The translations under genes were made by a program, and so were the position numbers. Positions 34,225 through 41,790 of a stretch of DNA of 64,000 nt are shown one piece after another (position 1 is the first letter of the stretch; the number at the start of each line of letters is the position of its first letter). The DNA comes from Elstera cyanobacteriorum (GTDB lineage: Bacteria > Pseudomonadota > Alphaproteobacteria > Elsterales > Elsteraceae): positions 186,001 through 250,000 of the forward strand of contig NZ_NOXS01000032.1 of assembly GCF_002251735.1 (NCBI RefSeq). The letters are read 5' to 3'. The notes below the pieces were generated by a model, which made no database searches, was not told the origin of the DNA, and was given only the letters and a program-made list of their open reading frames with translations.

Positions 34225-35397
34225 TCACGTCTTAGCGGTCAAATCGAACAGGCGGCGATGTTCTTCCAGCGCGTAGCGGTCGGTCATCCCGGCGATATAA
34301 TCGGCGATCACCCGGGCGGCGGCGGGGCTGCCCGGTTCGGTGATCTGGCGCTGCCATTCCGGCGGCAAGGTCTGCGGCATCTCCATAAAGAGATGGAACA
34401 TATCCTGAACTACCCGCCGCGCTTTGGCAATCATGCGGTTGACGCGGTAGTGTCGGTACATGCGGTCGAACATGAACGGCCGCAAGGCCTTATCCGCTGC
34501 CTGCATCGCGGAGCTGAAGGCAACGAGCGGCTGGCCCAAGGCGCGCACGGCATCGGCGGAGGTTGGCTTAAGCGCGACAACCCGCGCGCGGGTTTCCGTT
34601 ACAAGGTCGGTGACCATGATGTTGATCAACCGCCGCACCGCCTCGTGCGTCAGCCGCACGGGTTCCGCCCCCGGATGGGCGCGCAACAGCTCGTCGAACA
34701 CGGGGCCGACCACAGGCAACGGCAAGAGATCGTGCGGTGTAAACAGCCCGGCGCGCAGCCCATCGTCGATATCATGGTTGTTATAAGCGATATCATCGGC
34801 CAGCGCTGCCACCTGGGCTTCGGCGGAAGCATAAGTGTCTAGCTTCAAATCGCAGACCGATTGAAAGGCTTTGATTGTCGGCGGCGGATTGGTCAGCGGG
34901 CCGTTATGCTTCACCACCCCTTCCAGGGTTTCCCACGTCAGGTTGAGCCCGTTGAAGGCGATATAACGCCGCTCCAGCAGGGTTAGAGCCCGGAAGGTCT
35001 GATCATTGTGATCGAAGCCGCCATAGGGGCGCATTACCTCGTTCAGCGCCTCCTCGCCGGAATGGCCGAAGCAGGTATGGCCAACGTCGTGGGCCAGCGC
35101 CAGGGCCTCGGCCAAATCTTCATCCAGCCCCAGGGCACGGGCGATAGAGCGGGCGATCTGCGCCACTTCTAGCGAATGGGTCAGCCGGGTGCGGTAATGG
35201 TCGCCTTCATGAAAGACGAAAACCTGCGTTTTATACTGAAGCCGCCGGAAAGCCGTGGAATGAACGATCCGGTCGCGGTCGCGCTGAAACGCCGACCGTT
35301 CGCCAGAGCCTTCTTCGGCATAAGCCCGGCCCCGGCTGTGCTGCGGGTCGCAAGCAAAGGGGGCGCGCAGCGGCGTCGGGGCGGCGGTCGAACTCAT
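34225..35397 (-). CDS. dgt: Deoxyguanosinetriphosphate triphosphohydrolase-like HD protein
   Basis: HD-superfamily dNTPase of 390 residues that splits dGTP or other dNTPs to nucleoside and triphosphate. The metal site is visible: RLTHSLEVAQIARSIARAL (His) and ALAHDVGHTCFGHSGEEAL (His-Asp and further His). The start is at ATG 35397; the longer frame to 35433 opens with TTG. It is divergent from erpA with a 119-bp promoter region between them. Confidence 0.9.
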   Translation of the reverse strand: MSSTAAPTPLRAPFACDPQHSRGRAYAEEGSGERSAFQRDRDRIVHSTAFRRLQYKTQVFVFHEGDHYRTRLTHSLEVAQIARSIARALGLDEDLAEALALAHDVGHTCFGHSGEEALNEVMRPYGGFDHNDQTFRALTLLERRYIAFNGLNLTWETLEGVVKHNGPLTNPPPTIKAFQSVCDLKLDTYASAEAQVAALADDIAYNNHDIDDGLRAGLFTPHDLLPLPVVGPVFDELLRAHPGAEPVRLTHEAVRRLINIMVTDLVTETRARVVALKPTSADAVRALGQPLVAFSSAMQAADKALRPFMFDRMYRHYRVNRMIAKARRVVQDMFHLFMEMPQTLPPEWQRQITEPGSPAAARVIADYIAGMTDRYALEEHRRLFDLTAKT

Positions 35398-35460
35398 GGC
35401 CCGCACCCTACCCGCCCGGTCAAGGCGATTCAATGGAGGAACCTATGACATTCCTGGAAA

Positions 35461-35489
35461 TTGACGGCGGCGCTGCGGGCGCATACATA
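35461..35489 (+). promoter_or_regulatory. Candidate promoter of erpA-xth
   Basis: TTGACG, 17 nt, TACATA, placed so that transcription would begin near 35497, with the AAGGAG ribosome site of erpA at 35504-35509. The -35 matches five of six consensus bases. If used, it excludes the upstream in-frame ATG at 35445. Confidence 0.4.
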
Positions 35490-35516
35490 AGAACGGTGTT
35501 ACGAAGGAGATCTGTT

Positions 35517-35855
35517 ATGGCCGAAACCGCCCCCGTCGCCCTATCGGACAGCGCCGCGAAACGGATTGCCACCATTTTGCAACGCGAGGCGCCCGGCGCG
35601 CGCCTGCGCATCGCTATTTCCGGCGGCGGCTGTTCCGGCTTTCAATATGGGTTTACCTTCGATACGGCGATGAATGCCGACGATATTCTGCTGGCGAAAG
35701 ACGGCGCCGAAGTGGTGATCGACGAAACCTCGCTGGGCCTGATGGGCGGCGCGGTGATCGATTTCGTCGAGGATCTCGCCGGGGCTGCTTTCCAGATCAA
35801 AAATCCGCAGGCGGCGGCAAGCTGCGGGTGCGGGAATTCGTTTTCGCCGGTATAG
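35517..35855 (+). CDS. erpA: A-type iron-sulfur carrier / insertion protein (ErpA/IscA family)
   Basis: Protein of 112 residues that carries and delivers Fe-S clusters. The three ligand cysteines are in GGGCSGFQYGF and SCGCGNSF. The ATG at 35517 has a near-perfect AAGGAG site 8 nt upstream. The frame continues upstream to another ATG at 35445, also with GGAGGA, which would add 24 residues. The shorter product fits the family length better. In alphaproteobacteria an erpA next to dgt and xth is common. IscA or SufA paralogues are alternative names. Confidence 0.85.
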   Translation: MAETAPVALSDSAAKRIATILQREAPGARLRIAISGGGCSGFQYGFTFDTAMNADDILLAKDGAEVVIDETSLGLMGGAVIDFVEDLAGAAFQIKNPQAAASCGCGNSFSPV

Positions 35856-35863
35856 TCCCCGGC

Positions 35864-36646
35864 ATGAAAATCGCAACCTGGAACGTCAATTCCCTTAAAG
35901 TCCGTCTGCCGCATCTGCTACGCTATCTGGAGGCCGACACCGCCCCGGACGTTCTGCTGCTGCAAGAGCTGAAGTGCCAGACAGAGGATGTGCCGCGCGC
36001 CGAGATTGAGGCGCTGGGCTATCACGTCGAAGCCGTCGGGCAGAAAACCTATAACGGTGTCGCCATCGTCTCGAAAACGCCGATTTCGGTCGTTCTGCGC
36101 CGTTTGCCCGGCGACGAGGCGGCGGACGAGCAGGCGCGTTATCTGGAAGCCGATATTGCGGACCTGCGGGTAGCGGCGCTCTATCTGCCGAACGGCAATC
36201 CGGTCGAGACGGAAAAATACCCCTATAAGCTGCGCTGGATGGAACGGCTGGCCGACCGCGCGGCGGCGCTGCTGGCTGAAGACCGGCCCTTCCTGCTCGG
36301 CGGTGATTATAACATCTGCCCGACCGATGCCGATGTTTACGATCCTGTCGGCTGGCGCGACGATGCCCTGGTGCGCCCGGAAAGCCGCGCCGCCTTTCGC
36401 CGCTTGCTGCACCTGGGGTTGACGGAGGCGTTCCACGCGCTGCACCCGCACGCCACCCGCGCTTTCAGTTTCTGGGACTATCAGGCCGGGGCTTGGCAGC
36501 GCGACAATGGTTTGCGCATCGACCATCTGCTGCTCTCCCCAGCCCTCGCCGACCGGTTGGAGGCCTGCGAGATCGACAAGGAACCGCGCGGCTGGGAACG
36601 CGCCTCCGACCATACCCCCGTCTGGTGCCGCTTGCGGGCGGCTTAG
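35864..36646 (+). CDS. xth: Exodeoxyribonuclease III (AP endonuclease)
   Basis: Exonuclease III-type base-excision repair enzyme of 260 residues. MKIATWNVNSLKVR at the start, LLLQELKCQ (catalytic Glu), GGDYNICPTDADVYDP (Asp/Asn), RIDHLLLSP and the terminal SDHTPVW (catalytic Asp-His) are all present. The start is ATG 35864, 8 bp after the erpA stop. It is probably co-transcribed with erpA. Confidence 0.95.
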   Translation: MKIATWNVNSLKVRLPHLLRYLEADTAPDVLLLQELKCQTEDVPRAEIEALGYHVEAVGQKTYNGVAIVSKTPISVVLRRLPGDEAADEQARYLEADIADLRVAALYLPNGNPVETEKYPYKLRWMERLADRAAALLAEDRPFLLGGDYNICPTDADVYDPVGWRDDALVRPESRAAFRRLLHLGLTEAFHALHPHATRAFSFWDYQAGAWQRDNGLRIDHLLLSPALADRLEACEIDKEPRGWERASDHTPVWCRLRAA

Positions 36647-36714
36647 GCCGCTGCAAAGGTCTACTGCGAAATAGGCGTAAAACGCGCCTTGCCCTCTGTT
36701 ACCGTCACGCTTAT

Positions 36715-36729
36715 TGATAATGACTATCA
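36715..36729 (+). promoter_or_regulatory. Fur box upstream of the iron ABC operon
   Basis: TGATAATGACTATCA is a 7-1-7 inverted repeat (TGATAAT / ACTATCA) with one mismatch between the arms, and close to the classical Fur consensus. The flanking T and A extend it to 17 bp (36714-36730). It overlaps the likely -10 (GATAAT) of the downstream operon, so binding would block transcription when iron is plentiful. Confidence 0.75.
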
Positions 36730-36753
36730 ATTGCTATGGTATGTGAGGTCATG

Positions 36754-37767
36754 ATGAGGATCGTTCGGTCGCTGCTGGGGGTGGCGAGTTTGCTCGCGGT
36801 GGTCAGCGCAGCGCCAGCCCTTGCAGGGACGCAGTATCCGCTGACGGTGGAAAACTGCGGCGCCAGCGTGACCTTTCAAAAGGCCCCGACGCGCGCCATC
36901 GGCCTCGGCCAGAACAGCGCCGAAATCCTGCTGCTGCTGGGGCTTGAGAGCAAAATGGTCGGAACCGCCTTCTGGCCCAGCAAGGTCTTGCCCAATCTTG
37001 CGGCGGCGAATGCCAAAGTGAAGCTGCTGACCGTGGAGTTTCCGACCTTCGAAGCCATGCTGGCCGAAAACCCGGATTTCGTCGCTGCGGCTCTGCCGAC
37101 CCTGATCGGCACCAGCAGTAAAATCGCTAAACGCGAGGATTTCGAGAAACTCGGCGTCGGCACCTATCTGTCGCCGAGCACCTGCATCGCGCAGGCAACG
37201 AAGGATCTCTACGGCAGCCGCGCCCAACTGTGGAGCATGGATCTGCTCTATAAGGAAATCGACGATCTTGCGCGGATTTTCGACGTTAGCGACCGCGGCC
37301 AAGCGCTGATCGCCGATTTCAAAGCGCGGGAAGCGGCGCTGAAGACGGCGGTTTCAGCCTCCGGCAAAAAACTGTCTTATGTCTTCTGGTTCTCTAGCCC
37401 ATCGCCGTCGGCGGATGCCTATTTGGGCGGCAAGAATGGCGCTTCGGGCTATATCGCCGATCTGCTCGGCGGCACCAATGCCATCACCACCGAAGCCGAA
37501 TGGCCGACCCTGGGGTGGGAAGGCATTATCGCCGCCAACCCCGATGTGATCGTCGTCGCCAGCCTCGACCGCAACCGCTGGGAACTCGATAAGCCTGAGG
37601 CGAAAATCAAATTCCTGACCAGCGATCCCGCCGTCAGCCAAATGGCAGCGGTGAAGAATAAGGCCATTGTCGTCATGGATGGCCAGGCGATGAACCCAAC
37701 CGTCCGCACGGTCTATGGCGCCGAAGAGGTGGCCAAACAGTTGAAATCGCTCGGTCTGCTGAAGTGA
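36754..37767 (+). CDS. Siderophore/Fe ABC transporter substrate-binding protein (FepB/BtuF type)
   Basis: Periplasmic binding protein of 337 residues (class III, two lobes joined by a helix). A signal peptide ends ALAG near residue 24. The N-lobe has RAIGLGQNSAEILLLLGL and PTFEAMLAENPDFV. The C-lobe has YVFWFSSP and WEGIIAANPDVIVVASL. Because a Fur box lies just upstream, ferric siderophore uptake is more likely than cobalamin. Three in-frame ATGs exist (36736, 36751, 36754); GTGAGG at 36742-36747 best suits 36754. No TonB receptor is adjacent. Confidence 0.85.
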   Translation: MRIVRSLLGVASLLAVVSAAPALAGTQYPLTVENCGASVTFQKAPTRAIGLGQNSAEILLLLGLESKMVGTAFWPSKVLPNLAAANAKVKLLTVEFPTFEAMLAENPDFVAAALPTLIGTSSKIAKREDFEKLGVGTYLSPSTCIAQATKDLYGSRAQLWSMDLLYKEIDDLARIFDVSDRGQALIADFKAREAALKTAVSASGKKLSYVFWFSSPSPSADAYLGGKNGASGYIADLLGGTNAITTEAEWPTLGWEGIIAANPDVIVVASLDRNRWELDKPEAKIKFLTSDPAVSQMAAVKNKAIVVMDGQAMNPTVRTVYGAEEVAKQLKSLGLLK

Positions 37768-38789
37768 CACCAATGGGGTTTGGGCGGGCGGCGGCCTTAA
37801 CCGTCGCCGCCCTTGCGACGATTGCCTTAGCGGTCGCCATCAGCGTTGGGGTCGGCGATCTCCCGATCCCGATCTCGACCACGGTTGCGGCGGTGACCAA
37901 TCGGCTCGGCTGGACCGATGTTGCGCTGAACCGCATTCACGCGACCGTCATTTGGGATTACCGCCTCAGCCGTGCCTTGGTCGCCGCCTTATGCGGCGCC
38001 GGGCTGGCGCTCTGCGGGGCGGTGATGCAGGCGCTGCTGCGCAATCCGCTGGCCGAACCCTATGTGCTGGGGATTTCCGCCGGGGCTTCCACCGGGGCGG
38101 TGGCGATTGTCATTCTCGGGCTCGGCGCTGGGGCGGTCTCGCTGTCGGCCGGGGCGTTCGTTGGCGCTTTTGCGGCCTTCCTTTTTGTCGCCCTATTGTC
38201 GAACGGAACGCGCGCCGGGGCGGATCGCACAATCCTGGCGGGGGTTGCCGCCTCGCAATTGTTCAACGCCGCAACCTCCTATGTCGTTACCACCACGGGT
38301 AATGCCCAGCAGGCCCGCGACGTGATGTTCTGGCTGCTCGGCAGTTTCGGCGGGGTCCGTTGGCCGGAATTCACCCTGGTTGCCCTGATCGTCGGCGGCG
38401 GGCTTATCGCCTGCCTGCTCTATGCCCGCTGTCTCGACGCCTTCGCCTTTGGCGACGAGGTGGCTGCCGCCCTGGGGGTGAATGTGGCACGGGCGCGGAT
38501 CGCCCTGTTTGCCCTGACCGCGCTGATGACGGCAACGATTGTCAGCATGGTCGGATCGATTGGCTTTGTCGGCCTCGTCGTCCCGCACGCCGCCCGCTTT
38601 CTGGTCGGGCCGCTGCATGTTCGCCTGCTCCCAGCCTGCGCGGCACTTGGTGCGATTTTTATGGTTTTGGCCGATATTGCGGCGCGCGTGCTGATCCCCC
38701 AGCAAGTTCTGCCGATCGGCGTGGTCACCGCCCTGGTCGGCGTGCCGTTTTTCTCGGTCATCCTCTACCGGCTGCAGCGGGCATCATGA
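37764..38789 (+). CDS. FecCD-family iron ABC transporter permease
   Basis: Permease of 341 residues with about ten hydrophobic segments. Family signatures are GAGLALCGAVMQALLRNPLA, GISAGASTGA, WLLGSFGG, VAAALGVNVA and IGFVGLVVPHAARFLVG. The start is a GTG whose last bases overlap the stop of the binding-protein gene (GTGA); an ATG three codons on (37773) is also possible. It is one partner of the iron uptake system and probably forms a homodimer, since only one permease gene is present. Confidence 0.93.
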   Translation: MTPMGFGRAAALTVAALATIALAVAISVGVGDLPIPISTTVAAVTNRLGWTDVALNRIHATVIWDYRLSRALVAALCGAGLALCGAVMQALLRNPLAEPYVLGISAGASTGAVAIVILGLGAGAVSLSAGAFVGAFAAFLFVALLSNGTRAGADRTILAGVAASQLFNAATSYVVTTTGNAQQARDVMFWLLGSFGGVRWPEFTLVALIVGGGLIACLLYARCLDAFAFGDEVAAALGVNVARARIALFALTALMTATIVSMVGSIGFVGLVVPHAARFLVGPLHVRLLPACAALGAIFMVLADIAARVLIPQQVLPIGVVTALVGVPFFSVILYRLQRAS

Positions 38790-39547
38790 GCATTACGGCG
38801 GAAAACCTATCGTGGGCTATCGGCGCCAAGCCGATTCTAAGGGGCGTGTCGCTGACCGTTCCGCCGGGGCAAACCCTCGGGTTGCTGGGGCCAAACGGAT
38901 CGGGCAAAACCTCGCTGCTGCGCCTGCTGGCGGGCTTGAAACGACCGAATGCCGGGCGGGTGCTGCTGGAGGGGGCGGATATCACCACCCTGACCCGCCG
39001 CACCCTCGCCCGCCGCGTTGCCTTTGTCGAACAGCATGCGGCGACAACGGCAGACTTGCGCGTCGTCGATGTCGTGAAGCTCGGGCGCTTTCCCCATCGC
39101 TCGATCTTTGCGGGGTGGACGGCGGCCGATGAAACCGCCGTCCAGCAAGCGATGGCGCGCGCGGGCATCGCCGCAAAAAGCACCGCGCGCTGGCAAACCC
39201 TCTCGGGCGGGGAAAGGCAACGCACTCATATCGCCCGCGCCTTAGCGCAAAACCCGTCCGAGCTTCTGCTCGACGAGCCGACCAATCATCTCGATATCCA
39301 GCATCAGATCGGCCTGTTGCGGCTGATCACTAGCCTATCGCTGACCAGCGTGATCGCCCTCCACGATCTCAACCATGCCGCCATGTTCTGTGACCGGCTG
39401 ATCGTGATGCAGGCCGGGCAGATTATTGCCGCCGGTGACCCGGCGAGCGTGCTAACGGAAGCGCTGCTGAAGGATATTTTCGCGGTGGAGGCCCGGGTCG
39501 AAACCTCCCCCCACCACGGCAAACCGCATATTCATTATTTGCGCTAA
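38786..39547 (+). CDS. Iron/siderophore ABC transporter ATP-binding protein (FecE type)
   Basis: ATPase of 253 residues. Walker A LLGPNGSGKTSLLRLLAG, signature LSGGERQRTHIARALAQ, Walker B ELLLDEPTNHLD and the switch His in IALHDLNHA. The start is ATG 38786, which overlaps the permease stop as ATGA. The frame runs open upstream to 38360 but that part lies over the permease gene and has no ATPase features. It completes a three-gene, tightly coupled operon. Confidence 0.94.
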   Translation: MSITAENLSWAIGAKPILRGVSLTVPPGQTLGLLGPNGSGKTSLLRLLAGLKRPNAGRVLLEGADITTLTRRTLARRVAFVEQHAATTADLRVVDVVKLGRFPHRSIFAGWTAADETAVQQAMARAGIAAKSTARWQTLSGGERQRTHIARALAQNPSELLLDEPTNHLDIQHQIGLLRLITSLSLTSVIALHDLNHAAMFCDRLIVMQAGQIIAAGDPASVLTEALLKDIFAVEARVETSPHHGKPHIHYLR

Positions 39548-39558
39548 AGGGGGCCCGC

Positions 39559-40296
39559 TTAAGCCGCCTGCCAAAAAAGCTTTAAGGCCTGGGCGAAGGC
39601 TTCCGGTTGTTCAGCCATCATTAGATGGCCCGTCTCCGGAATAATCGTAACCGCCTTGGCACCGGCTTCGGCCCAATCCGGTACGTCCCACCCGGCGCGG
39701 GACCTCGCCCCCGCGACGAGATGCACGGGCTTCTCCACCAAAATCTTCCGCCAAAGGTCAAGATAATTGGGCTGTTCCGTCGCCGCAACGACGGCTTGGG
39801 CTTGGCGCTGTACCGTCTCGGCGGTCTGATGGGCCAGCCAACTTTCCGCCAATGCCAGGGTGGTTTCGGTCAGAGGAACCCCTGCACCAACGATCCAAGC
39901 ACCCGGGTCGGCACGATAGCCTTCAATGATCGGCTCGACCTCCGCTAACGGCATTCGAGCGATTTTACCTGACCAAAAAGCATCTTTCAGCGTGAAGTTT
40001 CCTTCAACGCTGGTCAGAGTTTCCACTAGAGCCGGGAAGCGTGCCGTGAGCAGGGCGGCAACTGCCCCGCCAACCGAATGGCCAACAAGATGGACTTTCG
40101 TAATCCCGGCGGACCGTATAGCCGCCGCAACATGATCGGCTTGCTCGCTAAGGCTCCAGGCCGCCAGCGGTGCAACGGTGGGACCATAACCAATCAGGTC
40201 CGGTGCCAAGACAGAATATTCGACCAACCCAGCCGTTAAGCGGACATCTCGCAGATGACCGAACAAACCATGCACAAAAACAACGGGAAACGCCAT
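39559..40296 (-). CDS. Alpha/beta-hydrolase
   Basis: Alpha/beta-hydrolase fold enzyme of 245 residues. VVFVHGLFGH (oxyanion region) is followed by the nucleophile elbow LVGHSVGGAV with Ser, and the catalytic His in IPETGHLMMAEQPEAFAQAL. The substrate class (ester, lactone, epoxide) is not evident. I start it at ATG 40296, one base past the stop of the M81 gene and behind GAGGGG; ATG 40308 is an alternative that overlaps that gene. It is the last gene of the valS-M81-hydrolase run. Confidence 0.85.
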   Translation of the reverse strand: MAFPVVFVHGLFGHLRDVRLTAGLVEYSVLAPDLIGYGPTVAPLAAWSLSEQADHVAAAIRSAGITKVHLVGHSVGGAVAALLTARFPALVETLTSVEGNFTLKDAFWSGKIARMPLAEVEPIIEGYRADPGAWIVGAGVPLTETTLALAESWLAHQTAETVQRQAQAVVAATEQPNYLDLWRKILVEKPVHLVAGARSRAGWDVPDWAEAGAKAVTIIPETGHLMMAEQPEAFAQALKLFWQAA

Positions 40297-40297
40297 T

Positions 40298-41785
40298 TTA
40301 CCCCTCATGCGGTGTCGGCCTTAGCCGGACACCGTCGCGAATTTCTCTGTAAGGTAGATCGGCGGGATTGGCGGTTACGAGTCCTGGCGCGACAACCACC
40401 AGGATTTCGGACGCAATCGGCTGAAAGGCGGCGCGGAAATGCACCGAGCTTTTCAGCACCAGCACCGGGCAATCCTGGGGGGTAATGCCAAGATGGGTGA
40501 AAATCGCCTGGGTGGACGGTTGCTGGCGGGCCGACCCCAGCGCGATGCGCGTGCCCTCAACCTCGATCAACGCCATCGGGCCGAGGTTGAGCGTGCCGCC
40601 CTCCCACATCGGTCCGGTCCCCGGAAACGTGCCGGAGCCAAGGGCCAGAACTTTCCCGGTAACCGGCACGGGCTGATCGCCCGGCGTGCCCCGCCCACCG
40701 AGATCGACCGAGATGACCGCGCCCACACCTGCCGCCGTCGCAGTCAGCACCGCCGCCGGATCGTAAAACAGGCCGACGGTGACGCCCGGCAGCTTGCGCG
40801 CCAGAATCTCGCGCAGCAGACCCGTGGTATCGCCCGAGCCGCCGCCACCAGGATTATCCTGCGTATCGGCCAGGATGATCGGGCCAGATTGCCCGCCCTG
40901 CTGCACCTGCCGCGCCGTGTGATCGAGCGCGTCGGCGATGGTCCATAGGCCCGCCTCGGCATAGGCGCCCTCGGCGTCGAGTAAGGCTTGGAACAGCCGA
41001 TCCGCCGCCGCGTCGGCGTCGGCCTGCGTTTTGGCGTAAGCGAGGATCGTCGGGCCGGTTTCCGGCGAATCGGAGAGCGGGAAGCCGGGGCAATAGGATA
41101 AATCCGCCCCGGTTTCGGCCTCGATCTGTTCTAGCAATCGGAACAGCCCTGCAGTGGGTTCGGCAAAACTACATTGCGCCGTGATCGGGATCAGATAGGG
41201 CGACGCCCGCAGCGCTTTACCGCCCCAGCCGCGCGTTTCCAATAACCGGGCTGCCGTGCGGGCACCGGTTTCCAGCATATCGACGTGGGGATAGGTACGG
41301 AACGCGGTCAGGAAATCCGACTGTTCCACCATCAAGCGGGTCACATTGGCATGTAGATCGAGGCACCCAACCAGCAGCGCCGCAGGCCCAATCACCGCCC
41401 GGATGCGGCGCAGGAGTTCGCCCTCGCCGTCCGGAAAGCTCTCGGTCACCATCGCGCCGTGCAGATCGAGGAACACGGCATCGACCGGGCCTTGCGCGAT
41501 CAGATCGTTGATCATCTGCGCCGAAATTCGCTCGAAAGCGTCGGCCGTGACCGGGCCGGACGGTTCTGTGACCGTCCACAGCAGCGGGATGAGCGCCGCC
41601 CGGCGCTTCAGCGCTTCGCGGATGAAGCCCGCAATCGGCACCATCTCGCTGCCCACGGTGTCGAACAGCGCATCGCCACGGGTCAGCGCGGGCCAGCCGG
41701 TCGCCGTCAGGAAATCCTGATAGGTGGCCCGGCTGGGGGCAAAGCTATTGGTCTCGTGTTGGAAACCGCCGATAGCAATGCGCAT
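40298..41785 (-). CDS. M81-family metallopeptidase (MlrC-like)
   Basis: Protein of 495 residues with the MlrC N-terminal domain: IGGFQHETNSFAPSRATYQD, DAVFLDLHGAMVTE, GCLDLHANVT and FRTYPHVDMLETG, which supply the probable zinc ligands. A C-terminal MlrC domain has ADTQDNPGGGGSGDTTGLLR. MlrC ends microcystin breakdown in Sphingopyxis, but most members of this family act on unknown substrates. Gene order gives no help: valS is 5 bp upstream and an alpha/beta-hydrolase gene follows. Confidence 0.88.
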   Translation of the reverse strand: MRIAIGGFQHETNSFAPSRATYQDFLTATGWPALTRGDALFDTVGSEMVPIAGFIREALKRRAALIPLLWTVTEPSGPVTADAFERISAQMINDLIAQGPVDAVFLDLHGAMVTESFPDGEGELLRRIRAVIGPAALLVGCLDLHANVTRLMVEQSDFLTAFRTYPHVDMLETGARTAARLLETRGWGGKALRASPYLIPITAQCSFAEPTAGLFRLLEQIEAETGADLSYCPGFPLSDSPETGPTILAYAKTQADADAAADRLFQALLDAEGAYAEAGLWTIADALDHTARQVQQGGQSGPIILADTQDNPGGGGSGDTTGLLREILARKLPGVTVGLFYDPAAVLTATAAGVGAVISVDLGGRGTPGDQPVPVTGKVLALGSGTFPGTGPMWEGGTLNLGPMALIEVEGTRIALGSARQQPSTQAIFTHLGITPQDCPVLVLKSSVHFRAAFQPIASEILVVVAPGLVTANPADLPYREIRDGVRLRPTPHEG

Positions 41786-41790
41786 GGCGA

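Noticed and set aside
38360-38785. N-terminal extension of the FecE-type ATPase frame
   Set aside because: The extension lies entirely over the permease gene in another frame and is Arg/Pro-rich noise. The ATG at 38786 with ATGA overlap is the natural start.
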